This document shows, in pieces, positions 5,734-7,486 of a DNA stretch of 7,486 nucleotides. Source of the DNA: Candidatus Bathyarchaeota archaeon (lineage in GTDB: Archaea > Thermoproteota > Bathyarchaeia > Bathyarchaeales > Bathyarchaeaceae); the NCBI GenBank assembly GCA_020350305.1, contig CP070709.1, forward strand, positions 99,684 to 107,169, written 5' to 3'. The notes under the pieces are model-generated. The model saw only the letters and a list, made by a program, of their open reading frames with translations. It ran no database searches and was not told the DNA's origin. The position numbers and the translations under genes were made by a program. How positions within the stretch are numbered: the stretch's first letter is position 1; every line of letters begins with the position of its first letter.

Positions 5734-6018
5734 GTGAAGAGAAACAGGGTGAAAGTCCAAGTCTTTGTACCTCTAGCCTCCTGTGTCTGCGATTTCGCGC
5801 CACTTATGACAAAAGTGGGGCAGGTAACATCGAAGTTTAAAGATTTTGTAGACGTTCAAATGAAGTCAACTAAGTCACCAGAAGCGTCTAAATATGGAGT
5901 CCAAGACATGAGCGTCGTAGTAGGTGGAAAGATCAAGCTTCCCTCAGATTTTGACGAGAAAGAGCTTGAAGATGCCATTTTGAAACTGGTTAAACACCCT
6001 AGCCACGCCCACACATAA
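5734..6018 (+). CDS. Small thioredoxin-like protein with CxC motif
   Basis: This 94-residue cytoplasmic protein fits a minimal thioredoxin/glutaredoxin pattern: strand VKVQVFVPLAS, then Cys17-Val-Cys19 (SCVCDFAP) at the start of helix 1, strand VDVQMKS, the YGVQDMSVVVGGKIKL segment, and a C-terminal helix (DEKELEDAILKLV). The catalytic pair is CxC rather than CxxC. The usual cis-Pro after YGV(R/K)xxP is Met-Ser, which is unusual for a working oxidoreductase and may favour metal, metalloid or persulfide binding. A C-terminal HPSHAHT adds three histidines. The start is GTG 5734, three bases after the ccdA stop. The fold assignment is by pattern only, so a non-thioredoxin fold cannot be excluded. 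It is the last gene of the operon. Confidence 0.7.
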   Translation: MKRNRVKVQVFVPLASCVCDFAPLMTKVGQVTSKFKDFVDVQMKSTKSPEASKYGVQDMSVVVGGKIKLPSDFDEKELEDAILKLVKHPSHAHT

Positions 6019-6030
6019 CCCTCTCTATTA

Positions 6031-6053
6031 TTCACCTTTTCTTGTTTTGTTTC
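6031..6053 (+). terminator. T-rich termination region of the operon
   Basis: TTTTCTTGTTTTGTTTC begins about 18 bases after the last stop. Archaeal RNA polymerase commonly terminates at such T-rich tracts without a hairpin. No hairpin is visible before it. The next plus-strand gene starts at 6494, so termination here is plausible. Confidence 0.5.
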
Positions 6054-6203
6054 GTATGGTGTGCATGTCGGTAGGGCTTTGGTTGCAATAGCATTTATTC
6101 CCATTGAAAAAAACAAATACGAGAAGAAAATGTTGTGATCAAACCACAAGAAAACTGTTGAATTATTGTGGTGACCAGGGATTTAAACGTAGTTCGTAAA
6201 GTT

Positions 6204-6320
6204 TGGCGCCGGGAATGGGATTCGAACCCATGCGGACCAACAGGTCCACGGGCTCTCAAGGCCCGCGCATTATCCACTCTGCCCACGGGATGCAGACTAC
6301 ATGTCTATCGTTATCCCGGC
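6204..6320 (-). tRNA. tRNA-Ser(UGA) with encoded CCA and an apparent intron between acceptor and D arms
   Basis: On the minus strand every class II element is present. The 5' acceptor GCCGGGA (6314-6320) pairs with TCCCGGC (6208-6214), then discriminator G and CCA (6204-6207). The D arm is GCA/TGC with a GAGTGGATAA loop (6267-6282). The anticodon arm is CGGGC-CTTGAGA-GCCCG (6249-6265), with anticodon TGA at 6256-6258. The long variable arm contains GGACC-TGTT-GGTCC (6233-6248 region). The T arm is ATGGG-TTCGAAT-CCCAT (6215-6231). Serine identity agrees with the G discriminator and long variable arm. The acceptor strand matches only if 29 bases between T8 and G9 are removed; the spliced tRNA would be 85 nt plus CCA. 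Confidence 0.9.
6284..6312 (-). other. Candidate non-canonical 29-nt tRNA intron
   Basis: The segment separates the 5' acceptor strand plus T8 from the D arm. Its ATCCC (plus 6287-6291) pairs exactly with GGGAT of exon 1, and exon 1 GCC can pair with exon 2 GGC across a 3-base GTG bulge. An inner hairpin AGAC-ATGTA-GTCT closes the loop. This resembles, imperfectly, the bulge-helix-bulge substrate of archaeal splicing endonuclease. The junctions could shift by one base. Confidence 0.6.
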
Positions 6321-6458
6321 ACGACAGTCCCGGCCATCAAACGAGCTTAACTAATCTGCACCATCTTAAAACGTTTGCTTGCAACACTGATCCAAACAAT
6401 GCGTTGAAAACCGTTCCATGCACAGGCGAAGATTGCAGTCAACCCCACATTGACTAGA

Positions 6459-6468
6459 AAATATTAAT
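6459..6468 (+). promoter_or_regulatory. TATA-like element for a leaderless small gene
   Basis: AAATATTAAT is centred about 30 bases before the GTG at 6494, the distance expected if transcription starts at or very near the start codon. No Shine-Dalgarno is seen before the GTG, which fits a leaderless transcript. Confidence 0.5.
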
Positions 6469-6493
6469 ATTCTTAGGACATATTTGTTACCCG

Positions 6494-6754
6494 GTGAAAC
6501 GTTTGTCAGAGGAGAAATTCCCCGTCTCTGAAACCCTGAAGGTAATTGGAGGCTTAAACTTGTATAAGACAGAGAAATGGTGGTGTGCCGCAGTTCTCTT
6601 GGAATCTTTTGGAAAAAAACAAATAGCAGTGTATTTGTGGAATAAAAAGGCCGATCAATGGAAAAGAAGACAGAAATTCGTCATTCACAATAAGGATGAA
6701 TGGGCGCGTATTAAGGAGAAAGTGGAGAAGCTAATTCCGAATTTGCAGTAGGCT
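6494..6754 (+). CDS. Small Trp-rich protein of unknown function
   Basis: The 85-residue product, probably cytoplasmic, reads as several beta strands (LKVIGGLNLYK, WWCAAVLLES, KQIAVYLWNK, RQKFVIH) followed by a C-terminal helix (DEWARIKEKVEKLI). It holds five tryptophans, including a WW pair at about 29-30, and a single cysteine. The pattern of strands with tryptophans at the edges and many lysines suggests a small ligand- or nucleic-acid-binding fold, but I do not recognise the family. The GTG at 6494 has no Shine-Dalgarno and a TATA-like element at the leaderless distance, which supports this start. It stands alone between the tRNA (opposite strand) and the coiled-coil gene and is not part of the redox operon. 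Confidence 0.7.
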
Positions 6755-6874
6755 CATGTCGAGTTTCGCATTTTTGCCCGAGCGAGAGAGTTTCACGTGT
6801 CAACGATCAAGCCTATATTTGCGCTACTATTCCATGTGTATTTAACATTATTTTGTGAAGAAAAACGGGAAATA

Positions 6875-6891
6875 GGCTGTTTTTGACAGCC
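6875..6891 (+). other. Perfect 6-bp stem-loop between genes
   Basis: GGCTGT (6875-6880) and ACAGCC (6886-6891) are exact inverted repeats around TTTTG. The element lies about 120 bases after the small gene at 6494-6754 and 70 bases before the next start. No T-run follows it, so it is not a standard intrinsic terminator. A protein-binding site or transcript-end structure is possible. Confidence 0.3.
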
Positions 6892-6929
6892 AGCACTATA
6901 TCTGCATGTTAATAAAAGTTATTTCGTTC

Positions 6930-6936
6930 TTTTATG
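6930..6936 (+). promoter_or_regulatory. TATA-like element for the coiled-coil gene
   Basis: TTTTATG lies 26-32 bases before the TTG at 6962, again the spacing of a leaderless or near-leaderless transcript. The AT-rich AATAAAAGTTATT further upstream is an alternative. Confidence 0.4.
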
Positions 6937-6961
6937 CTAGCATTCGGCAGGGTGTATAAGT

Positions 6962-7486
6962 TTGATTTCATGGGAGTATTCCTTTGAGAAAATAAGCAAG
7001 GATTTGGAATTAGCGAAGAAAAAGAAGCAGGCTCTCGACGATCTGTTCAGTACAGGCAAAATCTCGCAGTCTACGTATGATTCCTTTAACAAGGGGCTCA
7101 CGGACACGATCACGGAGATTGAAACTCATCGGAAAGCCTTGGCTGAAAAGATGACCTCCAAAATCACTGAGCTTGAACAACAAGTTAACACGTTAGAGAT
7201 GTTTCTTGCAAACGCGGAGATACTTTATGCCGCTGGGGAAATCGATGATGAACTACACACGCGTGAGAGCAATGCTTTCACTCAAGGACTCGAAGCCACC
7301 AAGCAAGAATTAGAGGTCATAAAAGAGGTTGTCGCTAATCTCATGCCGGAAAAAATGGAGCTCACACTGCCACCCGCACCAGGAGAAATTGTAGAAGCAC
7401 CGTTGGCAGAAGAGGTTATTGAAGAAGCACCTGAAATACCTACAGAAGTGCCGATCGAATCACCAGTTGAAGCACAAGTGGAAGTA
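6962..7486 (+). CDS. Coiled-coil protein with Pro/Glu-rich tail, possibly CdvA-like; 3' end outside window
   Basis: The frame is open for 175 codons to the window edge. A stop lies 22 bases upstream in frame (TAG at 6938), and the TTG at 6962 is the first plausible start, with GGTG seven bases before it. Residues 4-127 are helical with heptad-like spacing. They contain two related segments: LFSTGKISQSTYDSFNKGLTDTITEIE (beginning about 28) and LYAAGEIDDELHTRESNAFTQGLEATKQELE (beginning about 88). Both follow the pattern L-(F/Y)-x-x-G-x-I, then a GL about 15 residues later. From about 137 the chain becomes a Pro/Glu/Val-rich, acidic, probably unfolded linker. This organisation resembles proteins annotated CdvA-like in Thermoproteota, which act with ESCRT-III-type CdvB in division or membrane remodelling. 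The resemblance is from memory and moderate. Confidence 0.75.
   Translation, partial: MISWEYSFEKISKDLELAKKKKQALDDLFSTGKISQSTYDSFNKGLTDTITEIETHRKALAEKMTSKITELEQQVNTLEMFLANAEILYAAGEIDDELHTRESNAFTQGLEATKQELEVIKEVVANLMPEKMELTLPPAPGEIVEAPLAEEVIEEAPEIPTEVPIESPVEAQVEV

Noticed and set aside
6143..6172. Inverted repeat ACCACAA/TTGTGGT with a 16-base loop
   Set aside because: Short arms and a long AT-rich loop with no nearby gene start that it would control; likely chance.
6249..6265. Anticodon read as GAG (tRNA-Leu)
   Set aside because: Shifting the loop to give GAG breaks the 5-bp CGGGC/GCCCG stem. The unshifted 7-base loop gives UGA, and the G discriminator supports serine.
5856..6286. Two minus-strand open frames of 97 and 63 codons around 5856-6149 and 6095-6286
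   Set aside because: One overlaps the end of the thioredoxin-like gene antisense, the other runs through the tRNA. Neither has a recognisable domain.
6168..6457. Plus-strand frames of 60 and 84 codons over the tRNA locus
   Set aside because: They are antisense to the tRNA-Ser gene, and their sequence is explained by conserved tRNA structure.
1..7486. CRISPR array, insertion sequence or integration site
   Set aside because: No regularly spaced repeats, transposase-like frames, terminal inverted repeats or duplicated tRNA 3' end were seen.

Overview
The window looks archaeal, most likely from a Bathyarchaeia-like member of the Thermoproteota. The lineage call is inference. It rests on AT-rich TATA-like elements placed 25-35 bases before starts, a mix of leaderless and Shine-Dalgarno starts with frequent GTG/TTG, a class II tRNA-Ser gene that appears interrupted at a non-anticodon site, and a coiled-coil gene that resembles archaeal CdvA-like proteins.

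Left part (1-1344, minus strand): an ArsR-family repressor with the Cys-Val-Cys arsenic/metal-sensing motif, and downstream of it the N-terminal two-thirds or more of an ACR3-type arsenite efflux permease running off the window edge. Each has its own AT-rich promoter. The acr3 promoter carries a perfect 10-bp inverted repeat. The intergenic region shared with the rightward operon carries two 20-bp direct repeats matching at 18 of 20 positions, one at each divergent promoter. These are candidate operators.

Middle part (1486-6018, plus strand): eleven small genes with gaps of 20 bases or less or short overlaps, evidently one operon. In order they encode a zinc-ribbon mini-protein, a stand-alone HdrA N-terminal-like Fe-S domain, a 2x[4Fe-4S] ferredoxin, three tandem DGC-domain (putative zinc-binding) paralogues, a GcvH-like lipoyl carrier protein with its lipoylation lysine, a cysteine-free helical protein, a membrane-anchored TlpA/thioredoxin-fold protein with a broken CxxC, a CcdA-type membrane thiol transporter, and a small thioredoxin-like protein with a CxC motif. 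The T-rich stretch after the last stop is a plausible terminator.

Read together, the ferredoxin and HdrA-like domain could supply electrons, CcdA and the two thioredoxin-fold proteins could carry thiol equivalents across the membrane, and the lipoyl carrier with the DGC proteins could handle a thiophilic substrate. The divergent arsR-acr3 pair makes arsenic the leading candidate, with reduced sulfur or another soft metal as alternatives. I know of no described system with this exact composition. Its function is inference; the gene content and layout are seen directly.

Right part (6019-7486): a minus-strand tRNA-Ser(UGA) with encoded CCA and an apparent 29-nt intron between the acceptor and D arms, a small Trp-rich protein of unknown function, and the first 175 codons of a coiled-coil protein with a Pro/Glu-rich tail. 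The last two probably start on leaderless transcripts.
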